This document shows, in pieces, positions 17,323 to 26,701 of a DNA stretch of 64,000 nt. This DNA comes from Pleomorphomonas sp. JP5. GTDB lineage: Bacteria > Pseudomonadota > Alphaproteobacteria > Rhizobiales > Pleomorphomonadaceae. Both the position numbers and the translations under genes were made by a program. The stretch is from assembly GCF_023721815.1 (NCBI RefSeq), contig NZ_JAMDLI010000007.1:888497-952496 (forward strand). Reading direction: 5' to 3'. How positions within the stretch are numbered: position 1 is the stretch's first letter; each line of letters begins with the position of its first letter. A model generated the notes under the pieces. The model made no database searches and was not told the DNA's origin. It worked only from the letters and a program-made list of their open reading frames with translations.

Positions 17323-18729
17323 TCACACGAGTGGCTTGGTGGGGTCGAAGTAGGCGCTCGGCACGGTGATGCCCTTGGCGACGAGATCGTCAAGGAAGCG
17401 AGGCCGAATGCCGGTGGCGCGAAACTCGCCGACGACTGTCCCGTCTACCTCCGTACGCAGGCGATTGAAGCGGAAGATCTCCTGCATCTGGATGATGTCG
17501 CCCTCCATGCCGGTAATCTCCGAAATGGAGGTGACGCGACGTTTGCCGTCGGACAGACGGGTCAGTTGCAGGATCAGGTGGATGGCCGAGGCGATCTGCG
17601 AGCGGATGGAGGCGACGGTCATCGGCATGCCGGTCATGCCCAGCATCTGTTCGAGGCGTGAGATGGCGTCGCGCGGCGTGTTGGCGTGGATCGTGGCCAT
17701 CGATCCTTCGTGGCCGGTGTTCATGGCCTGCAACATGTCAAAGGCCTCCTCGCCACGGCACTCGCCGAGAATGACGCGATCGGGTCGCATGCGCAGTGCG
17801 TTCTTGACGAGGTCGCGCTGGCGGATCTCGCCGTGGCCCTCGGTGTTGGCAGGGCGCGTTTCCATGCGGGCGACATGCGGCTGCTGCAGTTGCAGTTCGG
17901 CCGCATCCTCAATCGTGATCAGGCGCTCGTCCGGCGATATGAAGGCCGAGAGGGCGTTGAGCATGGTCGTCTTGCCGGTGCCGGTACCACCCGAGATCAG
18001 CGTGGTGACGCGCGCATTGACGGCCGCCGCCATCAACTCCCCCATCGGCTTGGCCAGCGCGCCGACATCGATCAGTCGATCGAGCGACAGCTTCTTCTTG
18101 GCGAACTTGCGGATGGAGACCAGGGGGCCGTCGACGGCGATCGGTCGGATCGCCGCGTTGAAACGCGAGCCATCGAGCATGCGGGCATCGCAGGTCGGGT
18201 GGCTTTCGTCGATGCGCCGGCCGACGGCCGCCACGATCTTGTTGATGATGCGCAAGAGGTGCGCCTCATCCTTGAAGGGAATGTTGATCGGCTCGAGCTT
18301 GCCGAAGCGCTCGACGAAGCAGTTCTGATGACCGTTGATCAGGATGTCGTTGATCGTTGGGTCGCGCATCACCGCTTCCAGCGGTCCGAGCCCCATCATC
18401 TCGTCGTAGACGGCGGTAACGAACTCGCCGAACTCCTGCTCGTTGAGTGCCAGGCGCTCTTCGGCGGCGAAGGCGCTCACCTGGCCGTAGAGTTCGCGCA
18501 TCACCGCGTCGGGCGACAGCTTCTCGAGTTGGGAAAGGTTGAGGTCCTCGATCAGGCGCTTGTGCAGCTTGTCCTTGGCGGCGATCAGCTTCTCGTTGAT
18601 CGGCTTGGGTAGCGGCAACGGCTCCATTTCGCGCAAGGGGGCTACCTGGATCAGCGATGCCGTCGACCGGTCGCTGGGCATCGTCGGTGGTGCGTCGCCC
18701 GATTGCAGGGTCTGGAAGCGGCTACGCAT
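17323..18729 (-). CDS. cpaF: Tad pilus assembly ATPase CpaF (TadA)
   Basis: Secretion ATPase of 468 residues that powers Flp pilus extension. Walker A GGTGTGKTT begins near residue 247, then the Asp box ITIEDAAELQL, Walker B region VILGECRGEEA and the His box GHEGSMATIHANTP. The N-terminal helical domain is typical of CpaF. Its start overlaps the cpaE stop by 8 bp. Confidence 0.96.
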   Translation of the reverse strand: MRSRFQTLQSGDAPPTMPSDRSTASLIQVAPLREMEPLPLPKPINEKLIAAKDKLHKRLIEDLNLSQLEKLSPDAVMRELYGQVSAFAAEERLALNEQEFGEFVTAVYDEMMGLGPLEAVMRDPTINDILINGHQNCFVERFGKLEPINIPFKDEAHLLRIINKIVAAVGRRIDESHPTCDARMLDGSRFNAAIRPIAVDGPLVSIRKFAKKKLSLDRLIDVGALAKPMGELMAAAVNARVTTLISGGTGTGKTTMLNALSAFISPDERLITIEDAAELQLQQPHVARMETRPANTEGHGEIRQRDLVKNALRMRPDRVILGECRGEEAFDMLQAMNTGHEGSMATIHANTPRDAISRLEQMLGMTGMPMTVASIRSQIASAIHLILQLTRLSDGKRRVTSISEITGMEGDIIQMQEIFRFNRLRTEVDGTVVGEFRATGIRPRFLDDLVAKGITVPSAYFDPTKPLV

Positions 18730-19972
18730 GACGCCTCCCCTTGATCCTGGCAGAGATGTCGGAGCGCTTCAGACGGGCGAGAATGGAGCGAAGAGGCGTC
18801 GTCCACGAGGGGGCGGCAAGCTCTGCCGGGTCGGCAATGATCGCTCTGAGGTCGGCGATCACCCGAGAGTTGGGAGCCACCTCGCCGAGGGGACGACCTT
18901 GATCCAGCGCCTCTCTCACGGCCTTGTAGTCGTTGGCGACCGAGCCGGCAAAGTCGTCTCCGAACAGCTCCTTGACCTCGGAAAGCGACACGCTTGGGCT
19001 CCCCTTGGCGTCGACGCGATTGAGGATGACGCCGAAGCGGGCGTTCTTGTGGACGCGTTCCCGGACGGCCTGTGCGAGTCGCTGCGCCTGTCGCAGTGCC
19101 GGCACCGTCATTTCGGTGGTGAGAAAGACGTGATCCGACCCTTGAAGAACCGAGTCGGTCCAGGGAAACCAGGTTCGGGGCAGGTCGATCACCACGTTGT
19201 CGAAATGCCCGGCGACGAGGTCGAGCAATCGTGCCACGAGATCCGGCCGGTAGCTGCGCATTTCCCAGGGGCAGGGCGGTGCCGAGACGATGGCAAGACC
19301 CGATTTGTGACGGCTCAGCATGACGTCGAGCAGCTTGCGGTCGAGCCGGTCCGGCTGGTTCTCGATCTCGGCGATGTCGAAATGCGGCTCGATGTCGAAA
19401 TACTCGGCGCAGGAACCGTTCTGAAGGTTGAGATCGACGACGCATGTCGTCTGGTGGCGCCGCGCCGCTGCCTGATGAAGCAGCGCGGCCGCCTGCAGCG
19501 CCAGGGTCGTGTTACCCACTCCGCCGGCCGCCGGCAGGAAGGTATAGATCCGGGAGTCCGGGTAGGGATCGGCTTCGTCGCGACCAAGGCGGGTGAGCGT
19601 GTGGGCAAGGTCGGAGAGCACGACCGGCTTTACCAGGAAGTCCTGGAGTCGCAGCCTGAGGAAGCCGCGGGCCACCTCGGCGTCGAACACGCCGGTGACG
19701 GGGAGGAAGCGCACCGACGGCCCGGCTTGTCGATAGAGCTCGGACAGGCCGGCAACAGGGCCATCGGGAAAGGCGTCGAGGTCCGGGACGACGAGGCCGC
19801 AGGCCGGGTCAGCGAGTTCGTCGGACAGCTTGTCGGGTGTTCGTACCTTGAGGTCGCCCACGTTGGCGCCGGAGGTGCGAAGCGCGTCCGCCACGAGGAC
19901 GGCGAAGTCCTTGTCGGCGGTGACGACGACGACGGTGCCGAAATTGATGGAGGTTTCGGCCATTGGCGTCAT
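18722..19972 (-). CDS. cpaE: Tad pilus localisation protein CpaE (TadZ)
   Basis: A protein of 416 residues with a receiver-like N-terminal domain (about 10-125) and a ParA/MinD-like domain from about 140. CpaE/TadZ places the pilus machine at a cell pole. The P-loop reads AAGGVGNTT (residues 148-156): the signature lysine and the usual G-K are both replaced, so nucleotide hydrolysis is doubtful. It overlaps cpaC by 4 bp and cpaF by 8 bp. Confidence 0.92.
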   Translation of the reverse strand: MTPMAETSINFGTVVVVTADKDFAVLVADALRTSGANVGDLKVRTPDKLSDELADPACGLVVPDLDAFPDGPVAGLSELYRQAGPSVRFLPVTGVFDAEVARGFLRLRLQDFLVKPVVLSDLAHTLTRLGRDEADPYPDSRIYTFLPAAGGVGNTTLALQAAALLHQAAARRHQTTCVVDLNLQNGSCAEYFDIEPHFDIAEIENQPDRLDRKLLDVMLSRHKSGLAIVSAPPCPWEMRSYRPDLVARLLDLVAGHFDNVVIDLPRTWFPWTDSVLQGSDHVFLTTEMTVPALRQAQRLAQAVRERVHKNARFGVILNRVDAKGSPSVSLSEVKELFGDDFAGSVANDYKAVREALDQGRPLGEVAPNSRVIADLRAIIADPAELAAPSWTTPLRSILARLKRSDISARIKGRRHA

Positions 19973-21339
19973 CGTACCAGGTCCAGGATGTAGCCACCGG
20001 TCGATGCGCCATTGGCGGCGAGATAGGCGGTCGGGTCGGGTGGAACTTCGGCATTGCCGCGTGCGAAAGCGTCGAGATCGCTGCCCGGCACTGCGCGATC
20101 GAACGGTGTGGCGATGGTGGCGCCGGCGCCGAGCGGATCGACGATGTGCGGAGTCACGATGATGACGAGGTCGGTTTCCGAACGCTTGTAGGCGGTGGAG
20201 CGGAACAAGTTGCCGAGCACCGGCACCGAGCCAAGCCAGGGCACGCGGTTGTTCGATACGGAGCGCGAGTTGGTGAGCAGGCCGGCGATCACGAAGCTCT
20301 GCCCGTCGCGCAGTTCCAGCGTCGAGTCCGAGCGTCGCACCTTGAGACCGGGAATGGTGATGCCGTTGATCGTCACCGCCGCCGAGTAGTCAATCTCGCT
20401 CACCTCCGGCTTGATGTTGAGGTGAATGAGGCCATTCGGCGCGACCGTCGGTGTGAAGTCCAGCCCCACGCCGAACTTCTTGAACTCGACCGAGATAGAG
20501 TTCTGGTCGCCGGCAACCGGCACCGGAAACTCGCCGCCGGCGAGGAAGCTGGAGGTCTGGCCGGACAACGCCACGAGGTTGGGTTCGGCAAGCGAGCGAG
20601 CGAGGCCGCGCGCCTCCAGCGCCTTCACGACCATGTCGACCGAGAGTCCGCCCGAGAGAACCTGGCTGACGATCTCGCCGAACGGCGTGGAACCGGAGGC
20701 GAGTGTCGAAGAGCCGACTCCCACTGCGATTCCGTCGCTCTGGACCGCCCAGCCCAGGCCCAGTTCACGACTGGCCGAACGCGTGGCTTCAAGGAAGCGG
20801 ACCTTGAGCTGAACCTGCTTGCCGCCGCCGATGTCGACGGCATTGACGACTTTCTCACCGCCGAACTCCTTGGCGATGGCGCCGGCTTCGTCGATGGTCT
20901 TCTGGTCGGCCGCCATGCCCGACAGGACGATCGAGCCATTTGCCGAGGACACGTCAACCTTGGCGTCGGGCAGCTTTCGCTCAAGCGCCGCTTGCAGCCG
21001 GTCGGTGTGCAGGGAGATTTCGAAGTCGGCGGCGCCGACCACGTTGCGCTCCTTGTCGAACAGGACGATTCCGGTCACGCCCCCCTTCGAGCCGAGCACC
21101 ATGAACGACTTGTCGGTGAGCGGCCAGGCGTCGGCCAGCGCCGGATCGCCAACGACGATTTCCGAGAAGGGGGTCGTCGTCACGATCATCTGCGGCACGC
21201 CCTTGGCAATCGAGAACGACTGGCCCGAGGTCGCAGCCGTCATCCGGATGGGCGAGGCGGCCTCGGCCGGCAAGGCGACGACCATGACGAGAGCGAGGAG
21301 AGCAATGACGTAGGAAGCTGCGCGCGTCGAGAGGGTCAT
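19969..21339 (-). CDS. cpaC: Tad pilus outer-membrane secretin CpaC (RcpA)
   Basis: An exported secretin of 456 residues with signal peptide SYVIALLALVMVVALPAEA. An N-terminal pilus/BON-like domain follows (IVVGDPALADAWPLTDKSFMV). The C-terminal secretin domain includes FTPTVAPNGLIHLNIKPEVSEID and VPWLGSVPVLGNLFRS, both hallmark stretches. It forms the outer-membrane channel for the Flp pilus. Start and stop overlap cpaB and cpaE by 4 bp each. Confidence 0.95.
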   Translation of the reverse strand: MTLSTRAASYVIALLALVMVVALPAEAASPIRMTAATSGQSFSIAKGVPQMIVTTTPFSEIVVGDPALADAWPLTDKSFMVLGSKGGVTGIVLFDKERNVVGAADFEISLHTDRLQAALERKLPDAKVDVSSANGSIVLSGMAADQKTIDEAGAIAKEFGGEKVVNAVDIGGGKQVQLKVRFLEATRSASRELGLGWAVQSDGIAVGVGSSTLASGSTPFGEIVSQVLSGGLSVDMVVKALEARGLARSLAEPNLVALSGQTSSFLAGGEFPVPVAGDQNSISVEFKKFGVGLDFTPTVAPNGLIHLNIKPEVSEIDYSAAVTINGITIPGLKVRRSDSTLELRDGQSFVIAGLLTNSRSVSNNRVPWLGSVPVLGNLFRSTAYKRSETDLVIIVTPHIVDPLGAGATIATPFDRAVPGSDLDAFARGNAEVPPDPTAYLAANGASTGGYILDLVR

Positions 21340-22277
21340 TGCGGTTCTCCGGCGGCGATCGATGCTGGGGGAGGCGAGGGCGCTTCAACTGGCCCAGTCG
21401 GCGCGCCGGGTGGCGTCACGAGGCGGCTCGGACCGCCATCCCTCGCCGGTACGGAGTACTGGGTCAGTTCGGTTGCCCGCCGCACCCACACCGTGGCATC
21501 CGTTGCCGGCGAAGTCGGCGGTATCTCGGCCTTGGCGTTTTCGGTCTTGCGGGCCGTCGTGAGGTCGGCGACGCTGATGGGACGGAACGCCTCGGCTCTC
21601 ACTTCGCCGGCGCGCCGGAGCACCAATGACAGGCTGCCGACGCTTTGGGCCAGCACCAGCTTCTGCGCGGCTTCCGGTGAAACTTCGACCGTCGCGGTAT
21701 GCGCCACCATCGGTTCGGTGCTTTTTTCGTCGGCCATCTGGTCGATCGACAGGATGCGCACGTCCTGAAGAATGACCTCGGCAGTTTCGCCCGTGGTCAA
21801 TACGACGTCGACCCGGTCGCCTGGCAGAACCAGACCTCCGACGCCGGCAACCTCGTTGACGCGGAGCGTCACGGCCCGGTTTCCGTCGGAGATCAGTCGG
21901 GAAACGGCGGCGCGTTCGCCGGGCCCCGTTAGCTTGGAGGCGAACAGTGGTTCGCCCTGCTCCAGCGGATAGAGCACGGTGCGGTCGCCGTCCTTGAACA
22001 GATCGTCCTTGGTCGCGAAGGCGCCGCTTGGCAGGTCACCGTTCGGCCAGGGGATCTCGCGGACCGCCTGGCGGGAAAGCGGTGCGCCGAAGCGCAAAGG
22101 CTTGGCGGCCACAACGAGAGTGCCGAAGGTCACCGACGGCCGCGCTGCCTCGATTTCCCTGATGCGCGCCGCCGAGGCGTTGTCGAGCCAGCGGCCGCCC
22201 GCCCAGATAGCACCGCCGCCGCAGGCGATGGCAAGCACGATCATGACCTTGAAATTGGCACGCATTGAGACACTCAT
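21336..22277 (-). CDS. cpaB: Tad pilus assembly protein CpaB (RcpC)
   Basis: A protein of 313 residues with an N-terminal helix, a SAF domain (about 50-115, VVAAKPLRFGAPLSRQAVREIPWP) and an RcpC domain. It is the first gene of the leftward pilus operon. The C-terminus is proline-rich. The spacer to alr (22278-22461) should hold the operon promoter; no clear element was recognised. Pilin (flp) and prepilin peptidase (cpaA) genes usually sit just upstream but are absent here. Confidence 0.93.
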   Translation of the reverse strand: MSVSMRANFKVMIVLAIACGGGAIWAGGRWLDNASAARIREIEAARPSVTFGTLVVAAKPLRFGAPLSRQAVREIPWPNGDLPSGAFATKDDLFKDGDRTVLYPLEQGEPLFASKLTGPGERAAVSRLISDGNRAVTLRVNEVAGVGGLVLPGDRVDVVLTTGETAEVILQDVRILSIDQMADEKSTEPMVAHTATVEVSPEAAQKLVLAQSVGSLSLVLRRAGEVRAEAFRPISVADLTTARKTENAKAEIPPTSPATDATVWVRRATELTQYSVPARDGGPSRLVTPPGAPTGPVEAPSPPPASIAAGEPQ

Positions 22278-22461
22278 CTTCAGATGCGCTCAGGCTAGCA
22301 GCTTTGCGATAAAGGCCGGTTCAATCGGTTCGTGGCTTTTCCGCAGTCATCTCAAGGTTTTGTTTACTCTTCCGAAGCCGGTTCTTCGCGGCTGCGGCTT
22401 GCGGCGGGCAGGAAGGGGGACTAAGCCGAGTGTCGACGGTTCATCGGGTGCGGAGGAAACA

Positions 22462-23565
22462 GTGTCGGCTTCTGAGGGCGTTTCAGGCGCGGCCGCGGCT
22501 GGCGGCATTCTGACGATCGGCGTCGAGGCCATCGTCGCCAACTGGCGCAGCCTTGCGGCCCGCGTAGCGCCGGCCCGTTCTGCCGCCGTGGTCAAGGCCG
22601 ACGCCTACGGTTTGGGCGCCACGCTGCTGGTCGGCCCACTCTATGAGGCCGGCTGTCGCGATTTCTTCGTGGTCACGCTGTCGGAGGCCGGGGCGATCCG
22701 CCCGCTGCTGCCTCGTGATGCGACCATCTACGTCCTCAACGGTCTGATGCCGGGCACCGCTGCTGCCTACGGCGACGGAGTCCTGCCGGTCCTGAATTCG
22801 CTTTCCCAATGTCGCGCCTGGGCCGAAGCCAGTCGCGGCAGCCGGCCGTCGGTTATCCAGGTCGATACCGGCATGTCGCGTCTCGGCCTCGATGTCGCCG
22901 AGCAGCAAGCTCTTGCCGACGAACCCGGCCTGCTCGCAGCGACCGGCGGCCGTCTTGTCATGAGCCATCTTGCCTGCGCCGACGAGCCTGACAAGCCGGC
23001 GAGCGGCGAACAACTTGCCGCCTTCCGCGCCGCTCGCGCTCGTCTTCCGGGACTCGCCGGCTCGCTCTCCGCGTCAAGCGGCATCTTCCTCGGACCGGAC
23101 TATCACTTCGATCTCACCCGCCCCGGCGCAGCGCTCTATGGCATCGAGACGAGCCCCCTGGCCACGGGCATCAAGCCGGTGGTCGACCTCAGAGTCAGGG
23201 TCGCCCAGCTTCGCGAGATCGAAACGGGCACCTCGGTCGGCTATGGCTACACCTTCCGCGCCAGCCGGACGACCCGCCTCGCCACCTTGGCGACGGGATA
23301 CGCCGATGGCTGGTGGCGCCGCTTCTCTGGCGGCGCCGCGGCCGCCTTTCATGGCGATACGCGGCTGCCGTCGGTCGGGCGCGTCTCCATGGACAGCTTT
23401 TCGGTGGACATCAGCGCCCTTCCGGTCGGCACCCTCGCCGAGGGCGATCTCCTCGAGCTGATCGGTCCGCACCAGAGCGCCGACGATCTTGCCCGCGCCG
23501 CCGGCACCATCGGCTACGAGGTGCTGACCTCCCTCGGTCGACGCTACCACCGCGTTTACCGCTAA
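22462..23565 (+). CDS. alr: alanine racemase
   Basis: PLP enzyme of about 367 residues that interconverts L- and D-alanine for peptidoglycan. The PLP lysine is in AVVKADAYGLGA (about residue 40) and the catalytic Tyr in SVGYGYTFRA. I chose the GTG at 22462 because GGAGG lies 6 bp upstream; the longer frame would run through cpaB antisense. It is divergent from the pilus operon and convergent with the methyltransferase. Confidence 0.95.
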   Translation: MSASEGVSGAAAAGGILTIGVEAIVANWRSLAARVAPARSAAVVKADAYGLGATLLVGPLYEAGCRDFFVVTLSEAGAIRPLLPRDATIYVLNGLMPGTAAAYGDGVLPVLNSLSQCRAWAEASRGSRPSVIQVDTGMSRLGLDVAEQQALADEPGLLAATGGRLVMSHLACADEPDKPASGEQLAAFRAARARLPGLAGSLSASSGIFLGPDYHFDLTRPGAALYGIETSPLATGIKPVVDLRVRVAQLREIETGTSVGYGYTFRASRTTRLATLATGYADGWWRRFSGGAAAAFHGDTRLPSVGRVSMDSFSVDISALPVGTLAEGDLLELIGPHQSADDLARAAGTIGYEVLTSLGRRYHRVYR

Positions 23566-23569
23566 CCGC

Positions 23570-24403
23570 TCAGGGGCGGGCGATCACCGCGAAAGCGCTG
23601 GCCCCGCCTGGCCATGGGCCGCCGGTCGCGAAATCGACGATCTCCACGCTGGAATAGCCGCCTGCCAGCACCTCCTCGGTGATGCTGGCAGGCGTGTAAT
23701 ACTGCATCCAGTTGTAGACCTGGAAAGTTCGGCCGGGCGCCGCGATGAGATAGCGGTCTAGACCGATCGCCTCGTTGCTGTAGAGGTGCGTCGTCTTGAA
23801 GCCGACATAGTCTCCGGCCGCCCAGAAGCCGTTCATCAGGCGCGGCGCGAAGATTGTCTCCTCGCTCAGCTCATCGAACATGCCGGTCGAGAAGACGTCG
23901 AACACGAAGATGCCGTCCGGTCGCAGCATGGCCTTGACCTTGGCGAGGATCAGCTTGCGCGCCTCCGGTGCCATTGCGCAGAAGTCGCCATAGATCATGG
24001 TGACGAGCCCTTGCCCTGAGGGCAGCTCGTCCTTGAGATAGTCGGCTCGCCGATAGTCGATGGACAGCTCCGCCGAGTCCGCCGCCTTGCGCGCGTAAGC
24101 CAGCGAGTTGGCCGAGAAGTCTAGACCGGTCACTTTGGCGCCTCTTTGGGCGTAGCGACTGGCATAGAGGCCGGGCCCACAGCCGAGATCGGCGACGGTC
24201 AGGCCGGAGAGCGGATGGCGTCGATCAAGCCAGTCGACGAAGGCGTCGATGACGCCCGGCCGTCGCGAGGCGAGGTCGCTGGTCTCGTCGAGATGAAAGC
24301 GCAGCATCTCCGTCGCGATATGCGGGTCGGTCCATAGCTGCTCGGTGGTCGATATGGAAAAGGGAGCGGGGCGGGCGAGAAATTCTGAGATGACTTCGTA
24401 CAT
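23570..24403 (-). CDS. class I SAM-dependent methyltransferase
   Basis: A protein of 277 residues with motif I VADLGCGPGLYASRYA and the acidic strand VTGLDFSANSLAYAR. GIFVFDVFS is motif-IV-like. The substrate is unknown. The chosen ATG begins MYEVISEFL; the frame is open further upstream but runs into kduD antisense sequence. It stands alone, convergent with alr and downstream of the kduD terminator. Confidence 0.85.
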   Translation of the reverse strand: MYEVISEFLARPAPFSISTTEQLWTDPHIATEMLRFHLDETSDLASRRPGVIDAFVDWLDRRHPLSGLTVADLGCGPGLYASRYAQRGAKVTGLDFSANSLAYARKAADSAELSIDYRRADYLKDELPSGQGLVTMIYGDFCAMAPEARKLILAKVKAMLRPDGIFVFDVFSTGMFDELSEETIFAPRLMNGFWAAGDYVGFKTTHLYSNEAIGLDRYLIAAPGRTFQVYNWMQYYTPASITEEVLAGGYSSVEIVDFATGGPWPGGASAFAVIARP

Positions 24404-24448
24404 GATGGCGGCACGGTAGGCCTCGTCCGCCCCGAAATCTAGGTTCTG

Positions 24449-24483
24449 AAAAACACGGCCGCGTCTCGGTGGAACGCGGCCGT
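24449..24483 (-). terminator. terminator after kduD
   Basis: A 10-bp perfect stem, ACGGCCGCGT (24455-24464) with ACGCGGCCGT (24474-24483). Read on the minus strand it is followed by GTTTTT. It ends the kdgK-kduD operon. Confidence 0.8.
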
Positions 24484-24504
24484 CCTGTTCAAGAGATCGG
24501 TCGA

Positions 24505-25290
24505 TCAGGGTTGCTTGCCGATGTAGGCGAGAATGCCGCCGTCGACGTAGAGGATGTGGCCGTTGACGAAGTCCGAGGCTGACGAGGCGAGGAACACCGC
24601 CGGGCCCTTCAGATCGTCGGTGGTGCCCCAGCGGCCGGCCGGCGTCTTGGCGCGGATGAAGGCGTCGAACGGGTGGCCGGGCGCACGCAGCGGCGCGGTC
24701 TGTGGTGTCTCGACGTAGCCGGGGCCGATGCCGTTGCACTGGATGTTGAAGGCGCCATACTCGGAGGCGATGTTGCGGGTCAGCATCTTGAGGCCGCCCT
24801 TGGCGGCGGCGTAGGCCGACACCGTCTCGCGGCCGAGCTCGGACATCATCGAGCAGATGTTGATGATCTTGCCGCTGCCCTTCTTCATCATGCCTGGGAT
24901 GACCGCCTTGGCGACGATGAACGGCGCCGTCAGGTCGATGTCGATCACCTGGCGGAAGTCCTTGACGTCCATCTCATGCATGGGGATGCGCTTGATGATG
25001 CCGGCGTTGTTGACCAGGATGTCGACGGTGCCGAGATCCTTCTCGATGTCGGCCACCAGCTTCTGCACGGCGGCCTCGTCGGTGACGTCGGCGATGTAGC
25101 CCCGGGCGTCGATGCCCGCCGCCTTGTAGGCGGCAAGCCCCTTGGCAAGGAACTCCTCGTTGATGTCGTTGAAGGCGATGGTGGCGCCAGCTTCGGCCAG
25201 CGCGCTGGCCAACGCGAAGCCGATGCCGTAGGAGGCGCCGGTGACGAGAGCCACTTTGCCTTCCAGGGAGAATGCGTTCGGATAGGTCAT
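24505..25290 (-). CDS. kduD: 2-dehydro-3-deoxy-D-gluconate 5-dehydrogenase
   Basis: Short-chain dehydrogenase of 261 residues that makes 2-keto-3-deoxygluconate from the diketo sugar acid in pectin or alginate-type uronate breakdown. It has the cofactor motif TGASYGIGFA, NNAG, and the active-site Y-x3-K in SAYAAAKGG. Pairing with kduI, kdgT and kdgK supports KduD over other SDR enzymes. Confidence 0.93.
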   Translation of the reverse strand: MTYPNAFSLEGKVALVTGASYGIGFALASALAEAGATIAFNDINEEFLAKGLAAYKAAGIDARGYIADVTDEAAVQKLVADIEKDLGTVDILVNNAGIIKRIPMHEMDVKDFRQVIDIDLTAPFIVAKAVIPGMMKKGSGKIINICSMMSELGRETVSAYAAAKGGLKMLTRNIASEYGAFNIQCNGIGPGYVETPQTAPLRAPGHPFDAFIRAKTPAGRWGTTDDLKGPAVFLASSASDFVNGHILYVDGGILAYIGKQP

Positions 25291-25310
25291 TGCAGTCAGT
25301 CCTTGCTCGG

Positions 25311-26153
25311 TTAGCGCAGGTCGCCGATGGCGATGTGGTCCATGTCGTCGAACGTCTGGTTTTCGCCGCCCATCGCCCAGATGAAGGTGTAGGCGCTGGT
25401 GCCGCAGCCAGCATGGATCGACCAGGAGGGCGAAATGACCGCCTGTTCGTTCTGCACCAGGATGTGTCGGGTCTGGTTGCCTTCGCCCATCATGTGGAAG
25501 ACGGCCTGTCCCTCGGGAATGTTGAAATAGGTGTAGATCTCCATGCGGCGCTCGTGGGTGTGGGCCGGCATGGTGTTCCAGACGCTTCCAGGCGCGAGCT
25601 GGGTGAGACCCATGGAAAGCTGGCAGGTCTCCAGCACGTCTGGATGGATGAACTGGTTGATGACGCGCTTGTTGGCGGTCGCCTCGTCGCCAAGCGGCTT
25701 CTTCTTGGCGTCCGTCATCGACAGGAAGGTGGTCTTGCAGGCTTTATGTGCCGGCGCCGACACCATGTAGAACTTGGCCGGCGCCTTGGGATCGTCGCTC
25801 CGGAAGGCGACCGACTTGGTACCCTTGGTGATGTAAAGACAGTCCTGGAAGCCGAGCTGGAAGGTTTCGCCGTCGGCTTCGATGGAGCCGGCCCCGCCGA
25901 TGTTGAAGATGCCGATCTCGCGGCGCTCCAGCACGTAGGCGGTGCCGAAGTTCTTCATGCAATCGATGCCCTTGTCGAGCGGCACCGCCTCGTTGACCGG
26001 CTTGCAGCCGAGCGTGACCATGCGGTCGACATGGGAGTAGACGGCGACCACCTCGTCATCGCGGTAGAGGTTCTCGATCAGGAACTCCGCGCGCGTTTCC
26101 TCGGTGGTGTAGCGCTTGAAGTCCTTCTGGTTGGCCGAATAGCGAATATCCAT
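25311..26153 (-). CDS. kduI: 5-dehydro-4-deoxy-D-glucuronate isomerase
   Basis: Cupin-type zinc enzyme of 280 residues that isomerises 5-keto-4-deoxyuronate to the 2,5-diketo form used by KduD. Family features are PAHTHERRMEIYTYF (metal-binding His) and WSIHAGCGTSAYTFIWAMGGEN near the C-terminus. It is 20 bp upstream of kduD in the same operon. Confidence 0.96.
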   Translation of the reverse strand: MDIRYSANQKDFKRYTTEETRAEFLIENLYRDDEVVAVYSHVDRMVTLGCKPVNEAVPLDKGIDCMKNFGTAYVLERREIGIFNIGGAGSIEADGETFQLGFQDCLYITKGTKSVAFRSDDPKAPAKFYMVSAPAHKACKTTFLSMTDAKKKPLGDEATANKRVINQFIHPDVLETCQLSMGLTQLAPGSVWNTMPAHTHERRMEIYTYFNIPEGQAVFHMMGEGNQTRHILVQNEQAVISPSWSIHAGCGTSAYTFIWAMGGENQTFDDMDHIAIGDLR

Positions 26154-26183
26154 TGGTGTCTCCGATGGTGAGAGGTGAGGCGA

Positions 26184-26645
26184 TCAGGCCTGGATCTTGA
26201 CGACGACCTTGCGGACCTTGGCAGGTGCGCCCATGGCGCACCCGGGCCTGTGGATGTCGGTGGGGTGGAAGATGGCGTAGGCGCCGGTGCCCAGAACGAG
26301 ATCGGTCTCGTCGGCCACCGTGGCGAAGAACTGAATGTCGCGGCTTTCCAGAAGATCCTCCGACACCGGATTGTTGCCGGCGAGAGGCGCATAGCCGATG
26401 AGCTCTCGGCCGCTCGCCACGTACTGGATGTCGATGTAAAGGGCATGGGATTCGGGACGCTTGTCGGCCTTGGGCACCGTCTCGTAGTCCTGGATCAGAG
26501 CGAACAGGCGATCGCCGTCGATGTCGACGCGGCCGGCTGGCAAGGCGTTGATGTCGGTCTCCGCGAGAAAACGAAGCCCTCGCCGGATGTCCTCGGGCAG
26601 GTTGGCGGCGTCGCGGTCGAGCGTGGCGATATGACTGAGATACAT
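26184..26645 (-). CDS. YhcH/YjgK/YiaL family protein
   Basis: DUF386 cupin-like protein of 153 residues. The conserved segments AEVAYIDIQ-type (HALYIDIQYVASGRE) and AIFHPTDIHRPGCA are present. Relatives sit in sialic acid, pentose and uronate operons and are thought to act on sugar intermediates, perhaps as anomerases or isomerases. Location between kdgT and kduI suggests a role on a keto-deoxy sugar acid. Confidence 0.9.
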   Translation of the reverse strand: MYLSHIATLDRDAANLPEDIRRGLRFLAETDINALPAGRVDIDGDRLFALIQDYETVPKADKRPESHALYIDIQYVASGRELIGYAPLAGNNPVSEDLLESRDIQFFATVADETDLVLGTGAYAIFHPTDIHRPGCAMGAPAKVRKVVVKIQA

Positions 26646-26701
26646 CGGCTTTCTCCGGGAAGCGATTTTGGGGTCGGCGCTTGGCGTCGGCCCCTCCGCG
26701 A

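Noticed and set aside
19963..21768. 601-codon plus-strand frame opposite cpaC
   Set aside because: Shadow frame; the secretin on the minus strand has full family features.
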